64,000 nucleotides of DNA from an uncultured Bacteroidales bacterium (GTDB lineage: Bacteria; Bacteroidota; Bacteroidia; Bacteroidales; P3): NCBI GenBank assembly GCA_944321885.1, contig CALUNB010000001.1, forward strand, positions 1 through 64,000, in the 5' to 3' direction. Of this stretch, positions 8,317-16,721 are shown in pieces. Every line of letters starts with the position of its first letter. Position 1 is the stretch's first letter. Made by a program: the position numbers and the translations under genes. The notes below the pieces were generated by a model. That model worked only from the letters and a program-made list of their open reading frames with translations, was not told the DNA's origin and did not search any database.

Positions 8317-10044
8317 ATGGCTGAAAACACCGTAAAAACCCCGTGGTACCCCTATATGGAGGGGGTACCCGCGCATTTGGACTATTTCAAAGGCTCCTTG
8401 TTCGAAATGGTGGCCTCCATCGCCGCCCGCTATCCCAAGTATGTGGCTTTCGACTTCATGGGCAAGTCGACCACCTACGCCAAAATGGTCAAGAACATCG
8501 AACAATGTGCCAAAGCGCTCAAAACCATCGGTATCCGCAAAGGAGACTGCGTCACCATCGCCCTGCCGAATTGCCCGCAGGCCATTTACGCCTTCTACGC
8601 GATCAACCTCGTGGGAGGAATCGCCAGCATGGTACATCCCCTTTCGAGCGAAAAAGAAATCGAGTTCTACCTCAACGAATCCCATAGTGTCACCGTCATC
8701 ACCCTCGACCAGTTCTATGGCAAAATCGAAGCCATCCGCAAGAACACGGGAATCGTCAATGTCATTATCGCCCGTATCAAGGACGAGCTTTCCAAACCCA
8801 TCCGGGCCGGTTACATGATCACGGAAGGCTACAAAATCGCCAAGATTCCCGACGACGCGCCCGTCATCCGGTGGAAGGACTTCATGAAACTTTCCAAATG
8901 CTGCTTCTACAATTACAAGGTGGAACGCGGAGACAATGACCCGGCGGTCATCCTCTATTCGGGCGGAACGACCGGGACAACCAAGGGCATCGTCCTGACC
9001 AACCGCAATTTCAACGCTTTGGCCGAACAAGTCATTGCCGCCAATCCCATGTTCCGGCCCGGAGACCGCATGTTGGCCGCCATGCCCGTTTTCCACGGCT
9101 TCGGCCTGGGCGTGTGCATCCACACGATGCTGGCCAAAGGAGGCCGGTGCGTCCTGGTTCCCCGTTTCACCCCCAAGAGTTATTCAAAACTCATCACCCG
9201 CAACAAGTGCAATTTCATCGCCGGGGTTCCCACCCTTTACGAGGCCATGCTACGCTTGCCCAACATGAACAAAGCCGACCTCTCCCATCTCAAGGGGGTC
9301 TTCTCGGGCGGGGATTCCCTCTCGGTGGAACTCAAGAAGAAGATGGACCAATTCTTGGCCGACCACAAAGCCCCCATCAAAATCCGGGAAGGTTACGGCA
9401 CCACCGAATGCGTGACCGCCTCCTGCCTGACCCCGGTCAGCTTGCAAAAAGAGGGCAGCATCGGCATCCCTTTCCCCGATACCTATTACAAAATCGTCAA
9501 ACCTGGAACCGAGGAAGAATTGCCTTACGGGGAAGAAGGAGAAATCGTGCTGGCCGGTCCCACAGTCATGGCAGGCTATTACGGCAAACCGGAAGAAACG
9601 GCCAAGACGCTCCGCAAACATGCCGACGGCATGACCTGGCTCTACACCGGGGACCTCGGCAGCATGGACGACCAAGGCTTTATCTATTTCAAAGGCCGCA
9701 TCAAACGGATGATTATCACTTCCGGTTACAATGTGTACCCGGCCCAGCTCGAAAACATCCTCGATGCCCATGAAAAAGTGCAGATGAGCTGCATCATCGG
9801 GGTTCCAGACCCTTACAAGATGCAAAAAATCAAAGCTTTCGTCATGCTTCGACCCGGTATCGCGCCTTCGGAGGAAACCAAGGAAGAACTTCTGGCTTAC
9901 TGCCGCAAGCACATTGCCAAATACGCCATGCCTTACGATATCGAGTTCCGGGACGAGCTGCCCAAAACCTTGGTCGGCAAGGTGGCTTACCGCGTGCTGG
10001 AAGAGGAAGAAGCCAAGAAAACGGAATCCGCCAAACAGCCATGA
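8317..10044 (+). CDS. AMP-forming acyl-CoA synthetase (FadD-like)
   Basis: 575 residues of the ANL adenylating superfamily. Motifs in order: the phosphate-binding loop YSGGTTGTTKGIVLTN (about residues 212-227), the adenine-binding GYGTTE, YTGDLG with the ribose-binding aspartate, the hinge FKGRIKRMIITSGYNVYP, and the C-terminal lysine region PKTLVGKVAYR. It activates a carboxylic acid as an acyl-adenylate and then transfers it to CoA; chain length cannot be judged. Codon 1 was set at 8317 because upstream codons in the frame do not resemble the family and a TATATTCG box lies just before. It overlaps the next gene by 4 bases (ATGA), so the pair is probably co-translated with the acyltransferase. 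Together they suggest uptake or recycling of fatty acids into phospholipid. Confidence 0.9.
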   Translation: MAENTVKTPWYPYMEGVPAHLDYFKGSLFEMVASIAARYPKYVAFDFMGKSTTYAKMVKNIEQCAKALKTIGIRKGDCVTIALPNCPQAIYAFYAINLVGGIASMVHPLSSEKEIEFYLNESHSVTVITLDQFYGKIEAIRKNTGIVNVIIARIKDELSKPIRAGYMITEGYKIAKIPDDAPVIRWKDFMKLSKCCFYNYKVERGDNDPAVILYSGGTTGTTKGIVLTNRNFNALAEQVIAANPMFRPGDRMLAAMPVFHGFGLGVCIHTMLAKGGRCVLVPRFTPKSYSKLITRNKCNFIAGVPTLYEAMLRLPNMNKADLSHLKGVFSGGDSLSVELKKKMDQFLADHKAPIKIREGYGTTECVTASCLTPVSLQKEGSIGIPFPDTYYKIVKPGTEEELPYGEEGEIVLAGPTVMAGYYGKPEETAKTLRKHADGMTWLYTGDLGSMDDQGFIYFKGRIKRMIITSGYNVYPAQLENILDAHEKVQMSCIIGVPDPYKMQKIKAFVMLRPGIAPSEETKEELLAYCRKHIAKYAMPYDIEFRDELPKTLVGKVAYRVLEEEEAKKTESAKQP

Positions 10045-11252
10045 GTTCCATGCCCCAAGACAATACCCGGCTGACGAAAGGCGTAGCTTTCCAACGGGGA
10101 GTTTATGCCTTTTGCCGTATTTTCATCGGACCTTTCGTCAACCTCATCTTCCATATCAAGTACAAACCCTGCAAGGTCCGCAGCAAGACCTTCCTGGCCT
10201 TGGGGAACCATACCCAGAACCTCGACCCGGCATTCCTGGTCCTCGGCACCCGCCGCCACATGCGCTTTGTAGCAGGTTCCACCTTGACCAAAGGAGTCGC
10301 CGGCTTTTTCCTCAACCCGCTTTTCGGCATCATTCCCCGCGAAAAAGGAGCCAAGGGAGACGCGACCATCGCCCGCATCGAAGCCAACCTGAAAGCCGGA
10401 ATCTCGGTGGGCATGTTCCCGGAAGGGAACCGGAGCTGGGACGGGGAAACCGAATTCATCCCGCCCCGCACGGCCCGGATGGCCAAGGAATCGGGTGCGG
10501 CCCTGTTGACCTACCGCTTCACCGGCGGCTATCTGCTCCGTCCCCGATGGGCGGAACACCGGCGGCGAGGCCCCATGCGGGGGGAATTGGTGCATGAGTA
10601 CAGTCCCGAGGAATTAGCCTCCATGACCGAAGAAGAGGTTTACCAGGCCATCTGCCGCGACCTGAGTGTCAACGCCTATGAAGTCCAGGCGGCCCAAGGG
10701 ACCTGCTACCGGGGCAAGGCCTTGGCCGAGGGACTGCAATACGCGGCCTACCTCTGCCCGCACTGCCAGCGTTTGGGGAGCATACGGACCCAAGGAGACC
10801 AAATCCGTTGCGATTGCGGGCTTTCCGCCCGTTACATGGAAACAGGCTGGTTCGAGAAGGGAGACCACATGCCTTTCGACAACTTCGCCCAATGGAACCG
10901 CTTCCAGAAGAAATGGATCCACGAGAACGGCCCCCGGCTCCGGCTTTTCACCGGGCAGCCGATTACCTCCGACGAAGGTTTCCAACTAAGCCGGGTCGAA
11001 CACGGGGTCCGGACCTTGTTGTCCGAGAACGCCAAGCTCGTCCTGTACGGGGACCGCGTGGAACTCAGCTATCCGGAGACGCACCTTGTCCTGCGCATCG
11101 AGCAAATCAGCGGTTGCGGGACTTTCCTTTCCCGCAACCTGTTTTTCCAATGCGGTCCGGGAACCCGTTACCATCTGACGGCCGGACACACGGTTTCCAC
11201 GCTCAAATACTACGCACTCTGGCGGGGTCTTTCGGGACGGGAATATTTATAA
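10041..11252 (+). CDS. PlsC-like lysophospholipid acyltransferase with C-terminal zinc ribbon
   Basis: 403 residues. The N-terminal 200 residues are a 1-acylglycerol-phosphate acyltransferase domain: the catalytic HX4D motif is in GNHTQNLDPAF and the acceptor-binding block is MFPEGNRSWDG. A hydrophobic stretch at about residues 25-36 may be a membrane anchor. The remaining 200 residues are unusual for PlsC. They contain a zinc-ribbon-like block with two cysteine pairs (CPHC and CDCG, 20 residues apart) and then an uncharacterised domain rich in beta strands. The start codon overlaps the stop of the acyl-CoA synthetase gene, so the acyl-CoA made there is a likely substrate. The real acceptor is unknown. 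Confidence 0.82.
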   Translation: MSSMPQDNTRLTKGVAFQRGVYAFCRIFIGPFVNLIFHIKYKPCKVRSKTFLALGNHTQNLDPAFLVLGTRRHMRFVAGSTLTKGVAGFFLNPLFGIIPREKGAKGDATIARIEANLKAGISVGMFPEGNRSWDGETEFIPPRTARMAKESGAALLTYRFTGGYLLRPRWAEHRRRGPMRGELVHEYSPEELASMTEEEVYQAICRDLSVNAYEVQAAQGTCYRGKALAEGLQYAAYLCPHCQRLGSIRTQGDQIRCDCGLSARYMETGWFEKGDHMPFDNFAQWNRFQKKWIHENGPRLRLFTGQPITSDEGFQLSRVEHGVRTLLSENAKLVLYGDRVELSYPETHLVLRIEQISGCGTFLSRNLFFQCGPGTRYHLTAGHTVSTLKYYALWRGLSGREYL

Positions 11253-11467
11253 GGGGAAAACTTCTGCACCTCTGAACCAATCCACTAACCTGTAGAGGCA
11301 CCTCTGATGTAAAACGGACGCGGGGGCATCGCTTCGAAGAAATGGTCGGTGATTTCTCGAGGATTCTTCTCCGATGCAAAACGGCCTCAGACGGACCAGA
11401 CCAGATCAGAGCGCCAAAGCAGTCCTGGCAACATTCCAAGGACTCCAACCACTTAGAATCCAAGCCT

Positions 11468-12535
11468 TTAAAACAAACTCAGCTGCTTGACCACATGGGG
11501 GATTTCATTGTTCGGAAGCAGGTTCTGCACCCCGACCCCCAACAAACGGATGCCTTTGGCCTGCCAAGGGAACTGGTCGCGCATCATGCGCACGGCAGGA
11601 TGCAAGGTATCGAAACCGGAAACCGGATACGGGAAAGTATGGTTCCGGCTCTGGGTCGTGAAATCATGGTACCTGACTTTCAGGACCACGGTCTTGGCCG
11701 CCACCCCATCCCGCTCCAGCATCCCTGCCAGCCGTTTCTCCAAATGGTAAAGCTCGGTAATCAGACCGAAACGGTCGTGGATATCCTCGGCATAGGTATT
11801 TTCCACGCTGTACGACTTCCGGATCCGCTCCGGTTCCACAGGCCGGTCATCGATTCCCCGCACGATGTCGTAATAGTAGGCACCGGCTTTCCCGAAACGG
11901 GAAACCAAGTAATTGCGGCTCAATTTCAGCAAATCGGCCCCGGTATGCACCCCCATTTCCTTGAATTTCCGGGCCGTCACCTCGCCCACCCCGTAAAACT
12001 TTTCAATCGGCAAAGGCCGGATGAAAGCTTCCGCCTGATGGGGTTCGACCACGAAAATCCCGTTGGGTTTACGATAATCCGAGGCCATCTTGGCCAAGAA
12101 TTTGTTGTACGAGACACCCGCCGAAGCCGTCAGGGCCGTCTTTTCCCGTATCCTCTTTTTGATTTCCAAAGCAATCAAGGTGGCCGAACCTATGCCTTTC
12201 TTGTCCCGGCTCACATCCAAGTAGGCCTCATCGAGCGAGAGCGGTTCCACCAAATCGGTATAATCCAAGAAGATGGAACGTATCTGGGCCGAAACCGAAC
12301 GGTACACCTCGAAGCGGGCGGGTTGGAAATGCAAGTCCGGGCACAGGCGCAGGGCCTGCATGGAAGGCATGGCCGAACGCACACCGTACTTCCGGGCCTC
12401 GTAACTGGCGGCGGCCACCACGGAACGGGCTTCGGCCCGTCCCACAGCGACCGGCAACCCCCGAAGCTCCGGGAAATCGCGTTGTTCCACCGATGCGTAA
12501 AACGCATCCATGTCGATATGGATAATCTTCCTCAT
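11468..12535 (-). CDS. dinB: DNA polymerase IV (Y-family translesion polymerase)
   Basis: 355 residues, the usual length. The palm motifs are present: HIDMDAFYASVEQ at the N-terminus with the first catalytic aspartate, and LSLDEAYLDV with the second Asp/Glu pair. The helix-hairpin-helix (KFYGVGEVTARKFKEMGV) and the little-finger domain follow. The protein ends in QLSLF, a classic sliding-clamp binding motif. It copies past damaged bases at low fidelity. The ATG at 12535 starts directly at MRKIIHIDMD; the longer open frame adds unrelated residues. A TACCTTTG (-7) box on the same strand lies about 96 bases upstream. Confidence 0.95.
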   Translation of the reverse strand: MRKIIHIDMDAFYASVEQRDFPELRGLPVAVGRAEARSVVAAASYEARKYGVRSAMPSMQALRLCPDLHFQPARFEVYRSVSAQIRSIFLDYTDLVEPLSLDEAYLDVSRDKKGIGSATLIALEIKKRIREKTALTASAGVSYNKFLAKMASDYRKPNGIFVVEPHQAEAFIRPLPIEKFYGVGEVTARKFKEMGVHTGADLLKLSRNYLVSRFGKAGAYYYDIVRGIDDRPVEPERIRKSYSVENTYAEDIHDRFGLITELYHLEKRLAGMLERDGVAAKTVVLKVRYHDFTTQSRNHTFPYPVSGFDTLHPAVRMMRDQFPWQAKGIRLLGVGVQNLLPNNEIPHVVKQLSLF

Positions 12536-12630
12536 GGCCACTCCTTGACCGGCTAAAAACGGAAATTCCGGTAGTCGGAAAGGCTGCAAGCCAAGTTTAC
12601 TTCGATGATGCCGAGGCGCAGCCCATCCGT

Positions 12631-12638
12631 CAAAGGTA
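12631..12638 (-). promoter_or_regulatory. -7 box upstream of dinB
   Basis: Reads TACCTTTG on the minus strand, matching TAnnTTTG. The expected -33 TTTG is not well conserved at 19 bases. It is the best promoter candidate for dinB. Confidence 0.45.
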
Positions 12639-12756
12639 TAAAACCTGCGGTTCCACCTCCACGGTAAGGCAAAGAAGATATCCACAAGGGCGGTTGCCAT
12701 AACGGGCAATCCGGCTTGGCCGAAGATGTCGCGAAAGGTTTTATTCGGACACACGC

Positions 12757-13045
12757 TCACAAACGTCCGGTCGTCTTGAGGAATTCCGTTTCGTCAATCC
12801 GGTATTGCGTCTGGGCTTCTATCAAGTCGCTCCGGGCCTGCTGCCATTGCGCATGGGCATCGAGCAAATCCCCCAAACTGCACATCTGCACACGGTAGCG
12901 GCCTTGCATGACCCGGAGGTTCTCAGTGGCATGTTCCACCGAAAGCCGGGCCGTTTCCATCAAGGACTGCCCCTCACCCAAACGCAGCGCCGCCTGCTGC
13001 GCCTCAATCGTCATCAGGCGCTCGTTCTTCCAAAAGGCAATGTAC
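12757..13045 (-). pseudogene. 3' remnant of a TolC-type outer-membrane efflux gene
   Basis: About 95 codons are open and match the last helical stretch of TolC-family outer-membrane factors: ENLRVMQGRYRVQMCSLGDLLDAHAQWQQARSDLIEAQTQYRIDETEFLKTTGRL (quoted in parts: RYRVQMCSLGDLLDAHAQWQ and YRIDETEFLKTTGRL). The usual first three quarters of the gene, its signal peptide and its beta-barrel strands are missing. Upstream, the reading frame runs straight into the truncated adaptor gene, one frame away. It could be translated from an internal ATG at 13014, but it cannot make a working channel. This is best read as the far end of a deletion that removed the RND pump gene. Confidence 0.8.
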
Positions 13046-13870
13046 CGGCAAGGTCAAAGCGGAGTTTTCCTCCCCTTCCAGCACCAGATCCACATCCACG
13101 TTCATACCGGCCGTCACATCGTCCGTCCCGGCAGGCAAGGAAAATATCATCTTGTAGAGCTGGTTGTTGTCCGCTTTAGGACGGATACCCTGCAGTTCCA
13201 ATGGAATGGAACCGGAAAGGAAGGGTGAACGACAGGAAACCTGCCCGATCCGGCTCCTTTCCCGGTAGAGTTCCACCGGTATGTTGACCACCACCTGCAT
13301 CCCCTCCACGTCAATCAGGGTGAAAACAGGTGTCCCGGCATCCACCATTTCGGCGGGGGAAAAGGAAACGGATTGGACGTAAGCGTCCACCGGAGCATAC
13401 AGCCGGGTGTATTCCACCTTGTTCCGGTTCGCCTGCAACTGCACTTCCAACTGTTCCAAACCGGCCACAGCCTTGAAATAGTCGTTCCCGGAAACGCTCT
13501 TGCCCTCATACAAGCGCTTGAGACGCTCCACTTCGTCTTTCACTTGATCGTACTGGATTTGCAGGGCTTCCAAACCGAGACGGTAATCGGCCTCGTCCAA
13601 GCAGGCCAACAACTGTCCTTCCCGTACGAAATCCCCTTCCTTGACAAGGATTTGCCGGATTTGCCCGGCGGTCTTGAAACCCAGGCTGACTTCATGGGCT
13701 TCCTGCACGATACCGGAATAAACCTTGGTTTGCCGCGCTGCAAGCGGTACCGGCTCGACCACCTGGACACTCTTCACGAAGACCGCCTGCGGGGCTTTTT
13801 CTTGGCAGCCCGACAAGGTCGCCAACAGGGCCATTCCCATCAGAATGGCCACGTTCTTTCTCTTCAACAT
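13004..13870 (-). pseudogene. 5' part of an RND efflux adaptor (HlyD/AcrA-like lipoprotein), truncated
   Basis: 288 codons. It starts with a lipoprotein signal peptide (ALLATLSGC, cysteine 22). The lipoyl half-motif is GQIRQILVKEGDFVREGQLL, followed by the coiled-coil hairpin (LQIQYDQVKDEVERLKRLYEG to LEVQLQANRNKVEY), the second lipoyl half (YAPVDAYVQSVSFSPAEMV) and the beta-barrel up to LTLPVHCLLEE. Here the membrane-proximal domain should continue for another 50-70 residues. Instead the frame hits a stop, and a TolC-family C-terminus follows in another frame. The adaptor is therefore incomplete, and no RND pump gene is present. It is divergent from an AraC-family regulator that probably once controlled it. 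Confidence 0.8.
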
Positions 13871-13944
13871 CTTATGAATCAGTTTAATGATATCATCTTC
13901 AGCTTTCAGGGAGAAGAAAAGGATTCCCCCGGTTCTGATGGCGG

Positions 13945-13952
13945 CAAAATTA
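13945..13952 (-). promoter_or_regulatory. -7 box of the efflux-remnant transcript
   Basis: Reads TAATTTTG on the minus strand, about 75 bases before the adaptor ATG at 13870. No good TTTG lies at the -33 position, as expected if the promoter needs the divergent AraC-type activator. Confidence 0.4.
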
Positions 13953-14059
13953 CAGGAGGTTGTTTGCCGGACCGATTCCTATCACATCTCAAAAATGTTC
14001 TATTGGATAAAAAAAATAAAAAAAACAGAAAATTTACTTATATTTCCAATCAATCGGAC

Positions 14060-14067
14060 TAATTTTG
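14060..14067 (+). promoter_or_regulatory. -7 box of the AraC-family regulator gene
   Basis: TAATTTTG lies about 99 bases before the ATG at 14166, in an AT-rich stretch. It is divergent from the box at 13945-13952, leaving about 107 bases between the two for regulator binding. Confidence 0.4.
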
Positions 14068-14165
14068 CAAACCATAAAATACGAACGGCATACAAATCCG
14101 GATGATTCCGGGAAAACGGCCATGAGGCAGCCCGGAATTCCCTTTTCCTCCAATCCCTGAAAAAA

Positions 14166-15101
14166 ATGCAACAAAAAACGACCCAAGAATCACCCGAATT
14201 ACAGAAACTGGATTTCCTCAATTTCTCCAAAATCCTGCACAAACATGCCCTGGTGCAAGGTTCCGCCATCCTGGCCGACAACCTCGACGAAACCATCGAG
14301 CCGAAAGAGTTCGAAACACTCCTCTACCCTTCCAAGCCCATGAAAATCCTCGTCACCATGACACTCTATTGTGTGGAAGGCCACATGAAAATCCGTTCGA
14401 ACCTGATGGAATACACAATTGAAAAGAACGACCTCCTCATCTTGCAACCCGGCAGCATAGGGGAATGTATCTACATGAGCCCGGATTTCCGGCTCGTCCT
14501 TATCATATTTCCCGACAATCACAATTTCACGGATTTGTACACGAAGAACCCGCAAACGGCCCTCCAACTGGGTTCGTTCATCCAGGAGAAGGCCAAACTA
14601 TCGCTGAGCCAGGAACAAATGGATGAGTTTATCAGCCTCTATCGGATAATCTGCGGCAAACTGGACAATCCAGAGTTCAAACTGAAGGATACTCTTCTCT
14701 CCGGCTACCTGCAAATCCTGTTCTGCATGATTTCCCATGCGCTCCAAAAAAAGAGGCAGCAGCAGGAGGAAGAGCCGCCCAAAAGACAGAACGAACTGTT
14801 CCACCGCTTCATCCAATTGGTACATGACCATTGCCAGCAAGAACGGAAAATCGTTTTCTATGCGGACAAGCTTTGCATCACGCCCAAATACCTTTCCCAG
14901 CTGATCCACAGGGCCAGCGGGAAGTTCACTTCCGATTGGATCCGGGATTTCGTCATCCTCGAAGCCAAGGCTTTACTCAAAAATGAAAAATTCAGCGTAC
15001 AACAAATCAGCGACATGCTGCATTTCCCCAACCCGTCCTTTTTCGGGAAATACTTCAAAGCCGCCACGGGCATGACACCCCGGCAGTACCGTTTACAATA
15101 A
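14166..15101 (+). CDS. AraC-family transcriptional regulator
   Basis: 311 residues. The N-terminal 170 residues look like a cupin-type sensing domain (GHMKIRSNLMEYTIEKNDLL, ILQPGSIGE). A glutamine-rich linker (KKRQQQEEE) leads to two helix-turn-helix motifs in the last 100 residues: VFYADKLCITPKYLSQLIHR, then VQQISDMLHFPNPSFFGKYF and the family signature ATGMTPRQYR. It binds DNA to switch on or off a nearby target; the ligand is unknown. It is divergent from the truncated efflux adaptor gene, the usual arrangement for a local efflux regulator. Its original target pump gene appears to have been lost. Confidence 0.9.
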   Translation: MQQKTTQESPELQKLDFLNFSKILHKHALVQGSAILADNLDETIEPKEFETLLYPSKPMKILVTMTLYCVEGHMKIRSNLMEYTIEKNDLLILQPGSIGECIYMSPDFRLVLIIFPDNHNFTDLYTKNPQTALQLGSFIQEKAKLSLSQEQMDEFISLYRIICGKLDNPEFKLKDTLLSGYLQILFCMISHALQKKRQQQEEEPPKRQNELFHRFIQLVHDHCQQERKIVFYADKLCITPKYLSQLIHRASGKFTSDWIRDFVILEAKALLKNEKFSVQQISDMLHFPNPSFFGKYFKAATGMTPRQYRLQ

Positions 15102-15147
15102 GGAAGTAGCATTTGCAGCTATTTCCGGGCAGGCTTTTCCCGGCAAT

Positions 15148-15264
15148 GGAGGTATCCTCGCGGGTAAACAAAGTTTATAGACAGGTGGCGGCTTGCACAG
15201 CCATAGCGACCCGGTTTTGAGCTATGGTTTGCTGCGGTGTTCGGATACCTCCTCGGATACCTCC
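15148..15264. repeat. GGATACCTCC repeats in a short gene-poor gap
   Basis: GGAGGTATCC at 15148-15157 is the reverse complement of two near-adjacent copies of GGATACCTCC at 15243-15252 and 15255-15264. Between them a small hairpin (CCATAGC 15201-15207, GCTATGG 15221-15227) is followed by TTTG. The whole 15102-15397 gap has no gene. It marks the change from GC-richer to AT-richer DNA, so it may be the decayed edge of an insertion. Confidence 0.4.
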
Positions 15265-15397
15265 TTCCAGGCATCCTTGGTTATAAATCCGGCATAAGCC
15301 CCTTGCCGATAAATCTTCACAAAAGAAGCCGGAAAACAGTCATAATTTGAATAGAAAGCGCGTGAAATATGTTTTAGGATTGAAAAAATGAAGAACA

Positions 15398-15997
15398 TCA
15401 TTTATACTTCACCAGAACCGGTTCGTTGACCCGGCCATCGTCCTGCATAAGAGCCGCATTGACATAGACGATGCCTTCTTTCTCCGCGACACCGTACCCT
15501 GCATGGACATGCCCGAACAAACAATAAGACGGACGGATATCGTGTATCCGCCATGCCAGCCCCTCGCTGCCAAAATGATAAGCGCTGCCATCCTCGCATG
15601 CTTTATCCAACATGCCCAATGGAGGTTGATGCGAAACAAGCACATCCACACCGGAGGGAATGGCCTGCACATGGTGGTCCTCAAAGCCCTCTATAAAAAA
15701 CGGCAGACCGTAAAAATGTACCCCATCGAGCACTACACCCTTGTTGGAAAGGAAATAACAGTTCTCATCCAAGCCCTCGACATTGTTACCGTAAAGGCAC
15801 ACATCATGATTGCCGGTAGTAAACACCTTGTACTTGTAAGGCTGATCACAAAACCAATTGAGAAAATCAAAAACCTCTTCCTCCGTACCGTACTCGGTAA
15901 AGTCTCCGCAATGCACCAAGACATCGGCCTGCGGCAAATCGCGGAGGCTGCGATGCCTGTTGTGCGTGTCAGACAGGCATAAAATCGTCTTTATCAT
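15398..15997 (-). CDS. Calcineurin-like metallophosphoesterase
   Basis: 199 residues with every metal-binding motif of the family: LSDTHNRH, VHCGDFTEYG, TTGNHDVCL, LVSHQPPLG and FGHVHAGYG. It has no signal peptide, so it is cytoplasmic. The two-metal centre cleaves phosphate esters; the physiological substrate cannot be inferred. Its ATG lies 6 bases after the stop of the SPOUT methyltransferase gene, so the two are almost certainly one transcript. Small YfcE/rhamnogalacturonate-lyase-unrelated phosphoesterases of this size are common in Bacteroidales. Confidence 0.85.
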   Translation of the reverse strand: MIKTILCLSDTHNRHRSLRDLPQADVLVHCGDFTEYGTEEEVFDFLNWFCDQPYKYKVFTTGNHDVCLYGNNVEGLDENCYFLSNKGVVLDGVHFYGLPFFIEGFEDHHVQAIPSGVDVLVSHQPPLGMLDKACEDGSAYHFGSEGLAWRIHDIRPSYCLFGHVHAGYGVAEKEGIVYVNAALMQDDGRVNEPVLVKYK

Positions 15998-16003
15998 AAG
16001 TAT

Positions 16004-16537
16004 TTATTGTAATATCGTTCCAAAACTTCCATTTTTCAACAAGCGGTCGTACAGCACGATACTGCCAGCTGCCGACACGTTCAACGAATACTCTCCCGGT
16101 ATCTGCACCACATCCGCACAATGCGCCAAGGCCTCGGCGGACAGCCCCTTATCCTCCGCTCCAAGCAAATAAACAGCCCTTTGCGGATGATTGTATGACG
16201 TAAGCGGCACACTGCGTGAGTCCAGCTCCACTCCCACCAAAGTAGCATCCTTTGGCATAGCCTTGTAGAAATGCTCGAAACTCTCATATTCGAACAGCGG
16301 TATATGCCTCCAGCTCTTGAGGGTATCTGTGGCCACTTTTGTATAACGCCGCCCTATGACGAACATGAAATCCGCTCCCATGATATGGGCGGAACGCCAC
16401 AGCGTACCCACGTTCTCAACTGTCTTCGGATACTCTATGCCAATCCCGAAAAAGCCCCTGTTGGGCTGAGGAACAATAACATTAGGATAATTCTTCTTGC
16501 ACTTGCCGTGCAGCACTTCCTGCGCTTTAACTTCCAT
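16004..16537 (-). CDS. SPOUT (TrmH/SpoU) family RNA methyltransferase
   Basis: 177 residues, the length of a stand-alone SPOUT domain. The three family motifs are present: ENVGTLWRSAHIMGAD, VYLLGAEDKGLSAEAL and VQIPGEYSLNVSAAGSIVLY. The last two build the trefoil knot that binds S-adenosylmethionine. It methylates a ribose 2'-OH in tRNA or rRNA; which base is not visible. A CAAAACTA box (TAGTTTTG on the coding strand, 16566-16573) lies 29 bases before the start. The phosphoesterase gene follows 6 bases downstream. Confidence 0.88.
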   Translation of the reverse strand: MEVKAQEVLHGKCKKNYPNVIVPQPNRGFFGIGIEYPKTVENVGTLWRSAHIMGADFMFVIGRRYTKVATDTLKSWRHIPLFEYESFEHFYKAMPKDATLVGVELDSRSVPLTSYNHPQRAVYLLGAEDKGLSAEALAHCADVVQIPGEYSLNVSAAGSIVLYDRLLKNGSFGTILQ

Positions 16538-16565
16538 GATGCTTGCTTTTATCGTTTATCCGGGG

Positions 16566-16573
16566 CAAAACTA
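16566..16573 (-). promoter_or_regulatory. -7 box of the methyltransferase-phosphoesterase operon
   Basis: TAGTTTTG on the minus strand, 29 bases before the ATG at 16537, fits TAnnTTTG. The -33 region is weak. Confidence 0.45.
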
Positions 16574-16721
16574 AAGGCATGTTAAGCCGAAGAATGGCAT
16601 AACCCCATAGAAATTGGGGAAAGGAGGAACCATTACATCGCCAATACAACACAATCCGGAAACAGCCTCCCCCATTACATCTACGATAAAACCTCTGCTT
16701 CCGAACGGTAACGGCAAGACG

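Noticed and set aside
12757-13870. A simple sequencing frameshift joining one gene
   Set aside because: The two parts belong to different protein families (adaptor and outer-membrane factor), so a one-base error cannot explain the join.
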